Assembly (NCBI RefSeq): GCF_000814005.1
Contig: NZ_JWLK01000002.1
Span: forward strand, 434,001-498,000
DNA: 64,000 nt
Source: Ruegeria sp. ANG-S4
GTDB taxonomy: Bacteria; Pseudomonadota; Alphaproteobacteria; Rhodobacterales; Rhodobacteraceae
Direction of reading: 5' to 3'
Shown here: positions 43,542 through 51,534 of the stretch, in pieces
Layout: each line of letters starts with the position of its first letter
Numbering within the stretch: the first letter of the stretch is position 1
Notes under the pieces: generated by a model
What the model was told of the DNA's origin: nothing
Databases searched by the model: none
What the model saw: the letters and a program-made list of their open reading frames with translations, nothing else
Program-made: the position numbers and the translations under genes

Positions 43542-44060
43542 CTAGCTGAGGCTTTCCTTGGCCATGTTATCCATGAACAATTGGAGCAACCTGTTGAAGT
43601 CCTGAATGTCTTGCTCGGAAAATCCGTCAAGCATGACCCTGAGCCGTGCCAACGCCACCTCAAGGATTTCGTCGTGCAGCGCCATACCCTTTTTGCTGAG
43701 AAACCACTTTTTTCGGCGTTCATCCGATTCAAGGCTCTCGTACTCCACCAAATTTTTGGCTTCCAAACGCGCAAGACTTCGGCTGATGGCACCTTTGTCA
43801 ATGCCAATGGCCGCAGACGCCCTGGCCGCGCTGCATCCCGGCTCGCGCACAAGCATAACCAGCATGCGCCAGTCCATCGCCCCGATACCATAATCCTTCA
43901 TGTAAACCCGGGCCGAACTGCGCGTGAAGCGGTTTGCCGCGAAGGTCAAAAGCACCGAAGGCGTTCTGGAAAAACTGAGTGTCTTGTGCCTTTGCCCATC
44001 CGGATGTCCGTCAACGTCCACCAAGAACATTGAGTCAGGAAATTGGGTTTTCTGATCCAT
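43542..44060 (-). CDS. MarR family transcriptional regulator
   Basis: The 172-residue protein has the MarR winged-helix core: YGIGAMDWRMLVMLVREPGC, then ASAAIGIDKGAISRSLARLE and the wing YESLESDERRKKWFLSKKG. The 40-residue N-terminal extension is longer than usual. MarR proteins repress stress or aromatic-degradation genes and release DNA on binding a small ligand or oxidant. It stands alone with a 172-bp upstream region that holds an inverted repeat at 44094-44123. Confidence 0.9.
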   Translation of the reverse strand: MDQKTQFPDSMFLVDVDGHPDGQRHKTLSFSRTPSVLLTFAANRFTRSSARVYMKDYGIGAMDWRMLVMLVREPGCSAARASAAIGIDKGAISRSLARLEAKNLVEYESLESDERRKKWFLSKKGMALHDEILEVALARLRVMLDGFSEQDIQDFNRLLQLFMDNMAKESLS

Positions 44061-44093
44061 CCGTGGTCCTTGCGATCTGATCGGTGATGTTCA

Positions 44094-44123
44094 ATTGACA
44101 AGACAACACGGCAAAGTGTCAAT
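44094..44123. promoter_or_regulatory. Inverted repeat ATTGACA-N16-TGTCAAT
   Basis: Perfect 7-base arms 34 bases upstream of the MarR-type start. The left arm continues as TTGACAAGACAAC, one base from TTGACATGACAAC found before the ferredoxin gene at 36458. It may be an autoregulatory MarR site and promoter -35 element. Confidence 0.5.
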
Positions 44124-44232
44124 CCGCTTTGCTTTGCCAGAGACGTCGGCATGGTTCCGTATGAATTTGAGCCGGAGCAAACGTGCCTTTGATCACTAAG
44201 CGATCCGATTACCGCAACATTGTGGCGGTCCG

Positions 44233-44571
44233 TCACAAGTTCGAAAGGTGCCTTGCCCAGTCTTTGCTGAACTCCCCCAGAGGTCGCAAACGCTCATAAA
44301 GGTCGCGCCCCAGTTCGGTCGTGGCATAACCGCCTTCGGCCCGGTGGACAAAACCAGCGACCTGCAGCTCTTTGAGCCGTTTGTTCAAGGTGGCGGGCGA
44401 GATCGTTTCACACTCGTCCTGCAACCTGCGGAACGTGGAAGGGCCGATTTCATTCAGCGTCCAAAGCACGCCCATGGCCCAATGCCGGCCAAGAAGATCA
44501 AACAGCGCCATGATCGGCGCACCGCTTTGCGAGCCTCGGACTGGACGACCTGGCGTCGGTATATTGGTCAC
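44233..44571 (-). CDS. HxlR family transcriptional regulator
   Basis: This 112-residue winged-helix protein matches the HxlR pattern: ALFDLLGRHWAMGVLWTLNE, then TFRRLQDECETISPATLNKR and FVHRAEGGYATTELGRDLYE. The start is a GTG at 44571. The Cys (DECET) may be redox-sensitive, as in some members. It is divergent from the SMP-30 type gene by 65 bp and probably represses it. Confidence 0.88.
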   Translation of the reverse strand: MTNIPTPGRPVRGSQSGAPIMALFDLLGRHWAMGVLWTLNEIGPSTFRRLQDECETISPATLNKRLKELQVAGFVHRAEGGYATTELGRDLYERLRPLGEFSKDWARHLSNL

Positions 44572-44636
44572 TTGCTATGCTTTCTGTAGCGCATTAATGT
44601 CCGCGTGAATATAAAGCGCAATTGGAGCGGCTGCCA

Positions 44637-45557
44637 ATGATCAAGACAGACAATTATGAAATCCGCGACGAGCGGTTCAAGCGAAGTGTCAAACTTGACG
44701 AGCCGATCGAACAGCTGTGGACGGGCGGAAAATGGACGGAAGGCCCGGTTTACAGCGCGATGTTTCGATGCTTGATCTGGAGCGATATCCCAAATGACCG
44801 CCGCCTGCGATGGGATGAGTTGAGCGATGCAGTTGCCGATATTCGAAGTGGGCTTGGGTGCTATACGAATGGCGCGACGCTGGACCGGCAAGGGCGGATC
44901 GTAGCGTGCGAACACGGTACACGCAGCGTTACGCGGATCGAATACGACGGCTCTGTCACCACACTTGCGAGTCATTTCAATGGAAAACGGTTCAACAGTC
45001 CAAACGACGTGGTGGTGAAATCAGATGGCACCATCTGGTTCACCGACCCCGCCTACGGCATCGAGTCCGACTATGAAGGGTTTCAGGCCGAGCCAGAAAT
45101 TGACGGAGAGCACGTCTATTGCCTGGACCCTGCTGATGGTCAAATTTCGCAGGTTACAACAGATTTTGCCTGTCCGAACGGGCTCGCGTTTTCGTTGGAT
45201 GAAAAGACCCTTTACATCGCCGATAGCGGTGGCACCCGATACCCCAGCGGTGAGCATCACATTCGGGCCTTCTCGGTTCTTGATAATGGCGAACTGACCG
45301 GCGGTGAAGTGTTCGCCGAATGCGAGGCCGGAGTGTTCGACGGGTTCCGCCTGGATACGCAAGGACGTATATGGACAAGCGCGCGGGACGGTGTGCATTG
45401 CTACCACCCAGATGGCACCTTGCTTGGCAAGATTTTTGTACCCGAAGAAGTGTCAAACCTTTGTTTCGGCGGGCTCAAGCGCAACCGGTTGTTCATCACC
45501 GCATCGACCAGCGTATACTCGGTGCTTTTACCGACGACAGGTGCGCGTCTGCACTGA
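44637..45557 (+). CDS. SMP-30/gluconolactonase-like protein
   Basis: The 306-residue product starts at an ATG behind GGAGCGG; a TTG at 44622 is an alternative. It is a six-bladed beta-propeller of the SMP-30/LRE family, with the metal ligands visible in KWTEGPVY (Glu), FNSPNDVVV (Asn) and AGVFDGFRLD (Asp). These enzymes hydrolyse sugar or other lactones. It is probably regulated by the divergent HxlR-type protein. The lactone substrate is not known. Confidence 0.87.
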   Translation: MIKTDNYEIRDERFKRSVKLDEPIEQLWTGGKWTEGPVYSAMFRCLIWSDIPNDRRLRWDELSDAVADIRSGLGCYTNGATLDRQGRIVACEHGTRSVTRIEYDGSVTTLASHFNGKRFNSPNDVVVKSDGTIWFTDPAYGIESDYEGFQAEPEIDGEHVYCLDPADGQISQVTTDFACPNGLAFSLDEKTLYIADSGGTRYPSGEHHIRAFSVLDNGELTGGEVFAECEAGVFDGFRLDTQGRIWTSARDGVHCYHPDGTLLGKIFVPEEVSNLCFGGLKRNRLFITASTSVYSVLLPTTGARLH

Positions 45558-46046
45558 CGACAAAAGACGAAGCAGCCCGACCCTGCGTGGTCAGCATGAA
45601 CTGACAAGGTGCAAGGCCGGGCTCCACAAGCTTCGTCCGTGAGTTACGATCGTGCAACGTGAGGAGAGACGCCACGACCTCGAAATCGGTAGCACATCGT
45701 CAAAGAGCTAAGAAATTGACCCGCAAGCAATTCTGGCCATAACCCACGCAAATGCGGCCAATCCGGACGCCGCACGGTTGTCCCGGACAACCGTTATGCT
45801 GATGCGCCTCGGCAAGCTCCGACATCGTTTCGTGACGCAATCGTAATCATACATCGTGAATTATCGCCCCAGATTTGTCCGAAAATTCACAACGACAGCA
45901 GGCCTATCACGGCCCTGTTCACTGATCCGAAAATGCGAGTCTCCAAAAGAATCAAAAAAAGTTTCGAACGGCAGGGAATAAACCCGACGCCTCAACTGTA
46001 TTTGTTGTGTCTGCGCTGTTGCAGATCGCAAATCGAAGGAATTGAA
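45558..46046. other. 489-bp non-coding stretch before the COG4315/sigma operon
   Basis: No convincing gene lies here. The left third resembles a downstream untranslated region of the lactonase gene. The right half is AT-rich and should hold the promoter of the COG4315-sigma-anti-sigma operon; GGGAATAAA at 45974-45982 could be an ECF-type -35 element, though I cannot pair it with a convincing -10 element. GAAGGA lies seven bases before the ATG at 46047. Confidence 0.45.
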
Positions 46047-46430
46047 ATGTTCAAAACGAATACTCTTACTGCGGCTGTTGCAGCTGCCGTATTGGCGGCA
46101 ACTGGTGCATTCGCTGGCGCACCCGCTGTCACTGGTCAGTTTGATAACGTGACCTATCTGATGAACGCCGAAAAAATGACCCTTTATACATTTGATAAAG
46201 ACGAAAAAGACAAATCCAACTGCTACGGCGATTGCGCAACGAAATGGCCGCCGCTGACCGCCGACGACAGCGTTGAACTGAGCAAAGGCTATTCCCTGAT
46301 CGAGCGCACCGATGGCACCAAGCAGGTCGCTTACAAAGGCCAGCCTCTGTACCTGTGGTTCAAAGATCAAAAACCAGGCGACATGACCGGTGATGGCGTT
46401 AAGGACGTTTGGCACGTCGCCAAACCCTAA
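46047..46430 (+). CDS. Secreted COG4315-type protein
   Basis: The 127-residue protein begins with a signal peptide (MFKTNTLTAAVAAAVLAATG, cleavage near AFA-GAP). The mature part has the COG4315 pattern: MTLYTFDKDEKDKSNCYGDC, KWPPLTAD and KGQPLYLWFKDQKPGDMTGDG. Proteins of this kind are small periplasmic or lipoprotein-like products often linked with ECF sigma factors and oxidative or metal stress; their role is unclear. It precedes the sigma factor gene by 71 bp and is likely in the same operon. Its Cys pair may be redox-active. Confidence 0.85.
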   Translation: MFKTNTLTAAVAAAVLAATGAFAGAPAVTGQFDNVTYLMNAEKMTLYTFDKDEKDKSNCYGDCATKWPPLTADDSVELSKGYSLIERTDGTKQVAYKGQPLYLWFKDQKPGDMTGDGVKDVWHVAKP

Positions 46431-46501
46431 CCGCAAAAGCGTTTCAGGGTACGGTGCCTTTTCCGGCGCCGTACCTGCACCGGTTCCGCTGGATTTGGAC
46501 G

Positions 46502-47005
46502 ATGTCTGGTTTCAATACCCAATTAAACGATGCTCTGCCGGATCTATGGCGGTATGCGTTTTCGTTGACCCGAAATTCCGCGTCTGCGGATGATCTGGTT
46601 CAGGACTGTGTAGAACGCGCACTCAGAAAGCGGTGGCTTTGGCTTTCATCCAAGCCCCTGAAACCTTGGCTGGCGCGGATAATGCTCAATATCTATCGCA
46701 ACCAGATGAAAGCGAATGAAACGCGCAGCTATGTGCAGTATGATGAAACCCTGCACCTGTCGTGTCCTTCAAATCCGGAAGATCGGGTGGAATTGACCGA
46801 ACTTCTAAAAAACATAGACAATTTGCCCAACGATCAGAAAGAAGCGCTGTTGGCCGTCACCGTCGGTGGAATGGATTACAAAGAAGCGTCGGACGCGCTG
46901 TGCATCCCGATTGGTACGCTGATGTCCCGGATATCGCGTGCGCGGGCGAAACTTCGAGTGCGCGACAAACCTCTTCACAAGCCAAATATCAGGAGTGTGA
47001 AATGA
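46502..47005 (+). CDS. ECF RNA polymerase sigma factor
   Basis: The 167-residue protein has region 2 (LWRYAFSLTRNSASADDLVQ, DCVERALRK) and region 4 (LPNDQKEALLAVTVGGMDYK, PIGTLMSRISRARAKLR) of extracytoplasmic-function sigma factors, joined by a short linker. The start is ATG 46502. Its end overlaps the anti-sigma gene (ATGA), so the pair is made together. It would direct RNA polymerase to a stress regulon and probably to its own operon. Confidence 0.92.
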   Translation: MSGFNTQLNDALPDLWRYAFSLTRNSASADDLVQDCVERALRKRWLWLSSKPLKPWLARIMLNIYRNQMKANETRSYVQYDETLHLSCPSNPEDRVELTELLKNIDNLPNDQKEALLAVTVGGMDYKEASDALCIPIGTLMSRISRARAKLRVRDKPLHKPNIRSVK

Positions 47006-47775
47006 GTTCTCCGAAATCGACACAAGAATTACTCAGCGCCTACGCGGATGGTCAGCTCTCGAACGAAGATGCAAAGCGCGTCGACGAAATTGTAAGCAAA
47101 GACCCGGCATTGCGTGAGGAACTAAACAGGCTTCTGCGACAAAACCAGATGTTGAAGGACGCATTTCCCGCCCCCTCGCGTGATCGGCTGAACAAGCTTG
47201 TCGCTGACGCCAAGCAAGGGCGCAGCCGTCATCGGCCCATGATCACCAACGTTGCCGCATCCCTTGCTCTGATCGCAGCCGGAACCGGGCTTGGATATGG
47301 GTTGGCGTCCAAGGGTCCCATGTCAGAGGTTCACGCCCTGCGCAGCGAGATTGAACGACTAAGCCAAAGCGCCATGGCCGCACACGCCTTGTACAGCGTC
47401 GAGGTTGTGCACCCGGTCGAGGTGTCCGTTCGTGAGAAAGACCATCTGTTGGGATGGCTTTCCAATCGGCTCGGCGCACCTGTTGAGGCACCGAACTTGT
47501 CAGAAGAGGGGTACAATCTGATCGGTGGCCGCCTGCTGCCGTTCGGAGCCCAACCCGCTGCGCAATTCATGTACGAAGACGCGTCCGGGCATCGGCTGAC
47601 GTTCTTTGCCACTGTTTCGGCCAACCCCCGAAGTTCTTCCTTTCGGTTCGGGTCCGACGGAGATTTGGAATCCGTCAGTTGGGGCGACAAGTCCTGGAAC
47701 TATACGCTTGTCGGGGATCTGGACCGCGAAGCGTTGAAGCACATAGCGCTCAAACTGCACGGGCAGATAACCTGA
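47002..47775 (+). CDS. Anti-sigma factor with one membrane helix
   Basis: The 257-residue protein starts at ATG 47002 behind AGGAG. The N-terminal cytoplasmic part (STQELLSAYADGQLSNEDA, KRVDEIVSKDPALREELNR) is an anti-sigma domain, followed by a basic stretch and a membrane segment (VAASLALIAAGTGLGYGLAS) near residue 85-105. The rest is periplasmic. The domain lacks the zinc-binding HxxxCxxC motif. It should hold the ECF sigma factor inactive at the membrane until a periplasmic signal arrives. Confidence 0.85.
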   Translation: MSSPKSTQELLSAYADGQLSNEDAKRVDEIVSKDPALREELNRLLRQNQMLKDAFPAPSRDRLNKLVADAKQGRSRHRPMITNVAASLALIAAGTGLGYGLASKGPMSEVHALRSEIERLSQSAMAAHALYSVEVVHPVEVSVREKDHLLGWLSNRLGAPVEAPNLSEEGYNLIGGRLLPFGAQPAAQFMYEDASGHRLTFFATVSANPRSSSFRFGSDGDLESVSWGDKSWNYTLVGDLDREALKHIALKLHGQIT

Positions 47776-47850
47776 GGACAGCTGCTCGGAACGTTAGGTC
47801 ATGCAATTCTGCCGGGCGTGTTGCGTGTGTCAGCGTTTCGACTGTGCGGA

Positions 47851-47885
47851 TTGCCGAGAGAAAGACGCATTCTCTCTCTCGGCAA
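47851..47885. terminator. Bidirectional terminator hairpin
   Basis: Perfect 11-base arms TTGCCGAGAGA / TCTCTCGGCAA around a 13-base loop, between the converging ends of the anti-sigma gene (47775) and the MFS gene (47896). The left end of the stem lies only 10 bases from the end of the MFS gene. Confidence 0.6.
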
Positions 47886-47895
47886 GTGTGATTGC

Positions 47896-49089
47896 TCAGG
47901 TCCGGCCACCAACCAGTTGCCTTTTGAGCCCCATTACGGACATTCCCGCGAATACGACAAGCGCGACCGCCGCCGACACGAGAACCAGCCACTGCCATCC
48001 AATGCCGACAAAGGCGATCCCGGAAATCAAGGAAGCCGATGACGCCGATATCGCAAGCAGCGTGTCATTTGCACCTTGGACCACTGGCTTGTTTTCATCC
48101 GATACCGCCGCTTGAAGCATGTGAGTTGCGCTAACAAACCCAAAGTTCCAGCCAACTCCCAACAGAATAAGCGCGACATAAAAGTTAACCAAGTCCAGGC
48201 TCAGCGCGGCCATCCCGGCCGACACAGCCATAAGGAACATGCCTATAGTCGCCGTTTGAAGGGCACCAATGCGTGAGATGACGGTCCCGGTAAAGAAGCC
48301 CGGCGCGAACATCGCGATGACGTGCCAGCGGATTACATCTGCGGCCTGGGTCTCGGCAAAGCCGCACCAAATCATGGCCAAAGGCGTGGGCGTCATGAGG
48401 AGAACCATCATAGCCTGGGAAAGGGCCCCGATTGCAATGGCAGCCCGCACTTCGGCGCTGTCTTTCAATACGCTGAACAAGTTTGCGCGCTTGGCTTTAC
48501 GCCCGGCAGAGTTGGGAGTGCTCAGCTTGAGCGGCAGAATCGGAAGCGCGCCAACCAATGCCAGTCCGCAAATTGCCAGGTAGGCACCGGTGAACGGAAT
48601 CGGTCCATACGCATCTTTCGAGATCGAAAAGAGTTCGGGGCCAATGATCGCCGCCACCAGTCCGGACGCCAATGTAAAAGAAATAGCCTGCGGGCGGTAC
48701 TTTTCGACAACGGCTTCTGCTGCGGCGAAACGGAAATAGTTGATACAGACCAAAGCCACACCGAACAGAAAATGCGCGACGCAAAGCAAGACAAAGCTGT
48801 GGTAGAGCAATGAAACCACGGCAAGAAAACCCCCGGCGCCCAGGGTCAATGCACCCAGTAGAAACCCGGCGCGTCTTCCGAAACGTCCCATAAACAGCGA
48901 GATTGGCGAAGCCACAAGGATACCAGCCAGCATTTGTACGGACGGGGGCACCGTCACGAACCATTCCTGAGGCGCCAGGAACGCCCCCGCCAATCCACCG
49001 AGGATGATCAGCATTGGCATTGCCGATCCCAGAATGACGTTCCCGATCAGGATGAAAACAAAGTTACGCGTGAGCATTTTGGGCACCAT
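47896..49089 (-). CDS. MFS transporter
   Basis: About 397 residues from the ATG at 49089; ATGs at 49110 and 49152 are alternatives. It has about twelve hydrophobic segments and a first-loop motif like MFS motif A (FMGRFGRRAGFLLGALTLG), plus the second-half segment TGTVISRIGALQTATIGMF. It resembles YfkF- or drug-exporter-like permeases and probably moves a small molecule outward. It is divergent from a GlxA gene across 65 bp and may be controlled by it. The substrate is unknown. Confidence 0.85.
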   Translation of the reverse strand: MVPKMLTRNFVFILIGNVILGSAMPMLIILGGLAGAFLAPQEWFVTVPPSVQMLAGILVASPISLFMGRFGRRAGFLLGALTLGAGGFLAVVSLLYHSFVLLCVAHFLFGVALVCINYFRFAAAEAVVEKYRPQAISFTLASGLVAAIIGPELFSISKDAYGPIPFTGAYLAICGLALVGALPILPLKLSTPNSAGRKAKRANLFSVLKDSAEVRAAIAIGALSQAMMVLLMTPTPLAMIWCGFAETQAADVIRWHVIAMFAPGFFTGTVISRIGALQTATIGMFLMAVSAGMAALSLDLVNFYVALILLGVGWNFGFVSATHMLQAAVSDENKPVVQGANDTLLAISASSASLISGIAFVGIGWQWLVLVSAAVALVVFAGMSVMGLKRQLVGGRT

Positions 49090-49154
49090 TGGATTTCGTT
49101 CCGCGCACATTAACCACTTGGCGAACTGTCCTGAATGACATATTATAGTCAATT

Positions 49155-50117
49155 ATGGACAAAATTAGAACCATAGCGGTGCTTCTGTTTAACGGAGTAA
49201 ACATCCTGGATGTTGCCGGGCCAATACAGGCTTTCAAGACAGCAAACCGGTTTGGTCGAGATCTGTATTCACTGAGTTTTGTCTCGACTGACGGGACACC
49301 GAGAGAGGCTTGTTGCGGCCTTCGACTTGAAACCGACCATATCTGTGAAGACGACGAGTTGGATGATCTGATTGTCCCGGGTGGCGACGGGGTCGATGCG
49401 GCAATGGGCGATCCGGATATCCAACACTTGGTAAAAAATTGGATTGCACAAAGGAAGGGTCGCAGGGTGATCTCTGTCTGTTCCGGCGCTTTGATTTTGG
49501 CGAACGCCGGCGTGCTGAACGGCAAATCGGCTACGACACACTGGCGCCGAAGCGAGCTTGTCGTACGAAAGTTCCCGGACGTAAATTGGGCTGTCAACGA
49601 GATCTACCGTATTGACGGCGACATCTATACGTCGGCTGGCGTCACATCTGGAATTGATTTGGCGCTGGAAATCATCCGGCGCGACAACGGTCCCGAACTG
49701 GCGCTTTCGGTTGCAAGGGAACTTGTTGTCTATTTCAAGCGAAGCGGGGGGCAAAACCAGTTCGCCGAGGTGCTTGAAGCACAGTTCGTAAATGACCCGG
49801 CCATCGCCCGCCTCATGGCGGCTTTTCAGCAAAACCCCGGTACGGATTGGAGCCTGGAAAGCATGTCGGATGTTGCCGGCCTGACGCCCCGCACGCTTTC
49901 CAGACGTTGCGTCGAAAAAGTTGGATTTACGCCCGCCAAAACACTGGAACGCTTCAGGCTGAAGTTGGCCAAAATCGCATTGGAAAACGGCGTTGATGTT
50001 CCACGATCAATTGAGATTTCGGGATTTTCGGACTTCCAGATGATGCAGCGTGCGTTCAAGCGCCATTTAGGTACAACTGTGGGTGAGTACAGAAACAAGT
50101 TTGCGGATGTGCATTAG
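49155..50117 (+). CDS. GlxA family transcriptional regulator
   Basis: The 320-residue product has a DJ-1/PfpI-like domain (IAVLLFNGVNILDVAGPIQA; elbow ISVCSGALILANAGVL; GVTSGIDLALEIIRRD) and a C-terminal AraC HTH region (LESMSDVAGLTPRTLSRR; DVPRSIEISGFSDFQMMQRA). It is clearly more distant from the other GlxA proteins of the window. It is divergent from the MFS transporter and is its likely regulator, with the 65-bp gap containing a short AT-rich patch. Confidence 0.9.
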   Translation: MDKIRTIAVLLFNGVNILDVAGPIQAFKTANRFGRDLYSLSFVSTDGTPREACCGLRLETDHICEDDELDDLIVPGGDGVDAAMGDPDIQHLVKNWIAQRKGRRVISVCSGALILANAGVLNGKSATTHWRRSELVVRKFPDVNWAVNEIYRIDGDIYTSAGVTSGIDLALEIIRRDNGPELALSVARELVVYFKRSGGQNQFAEVLEAQFVNDPAIARLMAAFQQNPGTDWSLESMSDVAGLTPRTLSRRCVEKVGFTPAKTLERFRLKLAKIALENGVDVPRSIEISGFSDFQMMQRAFKRHLGTTVGEYRNKFADVH

Positions 50118-50187
50118 ACAGTCCGGAGCATTGCACACCAAACAAGGTGAATCTCATAGCCGACCAGCTTTCGCACAGACCTAAGTA

Positions 50188-50790
50188 TTATCTGGCCAAC
50201 AAATGATCGCGGGCTTCGAGAATATGCCGCTCAAGTATCGTGCGAGCCTCATTGGCTTCGCCGTTTGAGTAGGCCTGCAGTAATGCCTTGTGATCCGCTA
50301 TCCATTTGTCGGTATTGTCCGCAAGGTTGCCGTATCCACCCGCATATAAACTGCAACCAGCTCTAAGCTCCTTGGTGATGGCAACCTGCCGAGCCCGGCT
50401 TGCCGGTTCGTACAACGTGTGATGAAAAAGCCAATCACCGCTTTGCCAACCCGGCCGCCCAGCCTCCAACGACGACTTTTGAAAGGCATACTCTGCTTCG
50501 CGAACGGCTGACGCGTTCAGGTTCTCCATCGCTCTTGTCAACAGATCGCATTCCAAATGCAGGCGGAGGTCGAACAGTTCGTTCAAGTCATCGGCAGTCA
50601 CCGATACAACTTTCGCACCTTTGCCGGGAACGACCTCAACAAGCTTCTCGGATGCAAGGATTTGCAACGCATCACGCACCGGAATGCGACTGACCCCAAA
50701 AGTCTTCGCCAATTCCGATTGCGACAAGGATGCCCCCGGATCGAACCTGCCTTCCAAAAGAGCATTTCGAATTTTGTCTACAAGTTCCAT
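50188..50790 (-). CDS. GntR family regulator, FadR/FCD type
   Basis: About 200 residues from the ATG at 50790 (a TTG at 50802 is the alternative). The N-terminal winged helix (SLSQSELAKTFGVSRIPVRD) is followed by an all-helical FCD ligand domain (LFDLRLHLECDLLTRAMENL, GDWLFHHTLYEPASRAR and the metal-site His in ERHILEARDHL). It is divergent from an OsmC-family gene with a perfect 14-base palindrome between them. It probably represses both genes. Confidence 0.9.
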   Translation of the reverse strand: MELVDKIRNALLEGRFDPGASLSQSELAKTFGVSRIPVRDALQILASEKLVEVVPGKGAKVVSVTADDLNELFDLRLHLECDLLTRAMENLNASAVREAEYAFQKSSLEAGRPGWQSGDWLFHHTLYEPASRARQVAITKELRAGCSLYAGGYGNLADNTDKWIADHKALLQAYSNGEANEARTILERHILEARDHLLAR

Positions 50791-50811
50791 TTGATCTCTC
50801 AAAAATGATGT

Positions 50812-50825
50812 GTATACATGTATAC
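50812..50825. promoter_or_regulatory. Perfect palindrome GTATACATGTATAC, FadR-type operator
   Basis: A perfect 14-base palindrome, 22 bases upstream of the GntR start and 24 bases upstream of the OsmC start. FCD-type GntR proteins commonly bind sites of the form TNGTNNNACNA or GTATAC-rich palindromes, so this is a strong candidate for the adjacent regulator. Confidence 0.75.
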
Positions 50826-50849
50826 GATCTTGGATATTGAGGCAAGTCT

Positions 50850-51320
50850 ATGGAACATGAGTACGCGTCGCGAGTCGTCTGGACAGGAAATCGGGGAACA
50901 GGCACGTCTGCCTATAAGGCTTACGACAGAACTTGGGATATCGCGGTTCCCGACAAAGAAGTCGTGCACTGCTCGAACGACCCTTTGCTGGGCGGAGATC
51001 CCACAAAGCTGAACCCTGAAGATCTGCTTTTGTCGTCTCTGTCGGCTTGTCATATGTTGTGGTACCTGCATTTTTCTTCTGCAGAAGGCATTGCCGTATC
51101 CGATTATGCTGACTCGGCCATAGGCATTGGTGCGGTTGCTGCTGGCGGGGCCGGCTCTTTCAAATCGGCTGTATTACGTCCGCACATCAAGGTTCCAGAG
51201 GGTACCGATCTGACGCTCGCCGCTGAACTTCACAACAAGATTCACGAAGTTTGTTTCATTGCGCGATCGGTCAACTTCCCGGTCAGTTATGAACCAACCT
51301 TTGAGGTTGTGAGCGCCTGA
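50850..51320 (+). CDS. OsmC family peroxiredoxin-like protein
   Basis: The 156-residue protein has the OsmC/Ohr fold with both redox cysteines: LLLSSLSACHMLWYLHFSS and NKIHEVCFIARSVNF. Also conserved is GGDPTKLNPEDLLLSSL. It would reduce organic hydroperoxides via a Cys-Cys disulfide in the cytoplasm. The ATG at 50850 lies behind GGCAAGTCT, a weak ribosome site. Regulation by the divergent FCD-type GntR protein, rather than the usual OhrR, is notable. Confidence 0.88.
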   Translation: MEHEYASRVVWTGNRGTGTSAYKAYDRTWDIAVPDKEVVHCSNDPLLGGDPTKLNPEDLLLSSLSACHMLWYLHFSSAEGIAVSDYADSAIGIGAVAAGGAGSFKSAVLRPHIKVPEGTDLTLAAELHNKIHEVCFIARSVNFPVSYEPTFEVVSA

Positions 51321-51534
51321 ATAATGGCATCATCTCGCATCTGGGGTGGTGCCAGCGTTTTGCCTGTCGGTGAAACTCGCCGCAATTGACTGATATCGCA
51401 GCCGGAAAAACGAGCTGGCTGCAACGTCCTTCATGCGGCGGCAGAGCATACGCGCAAGACTTTCCAAAAATGGAAACCCATTTCTCACTAACTGTCTTTG
51501 ACGAGAATTCATTCGATAGAAGATAAGACGCAGG

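Noticed and set aside
45861-46436. Leftward 191-residue frame over the COG4315 gene
   Set aside because: It is antisense to a gene with a signal peptide and family motifs; no supporting features.
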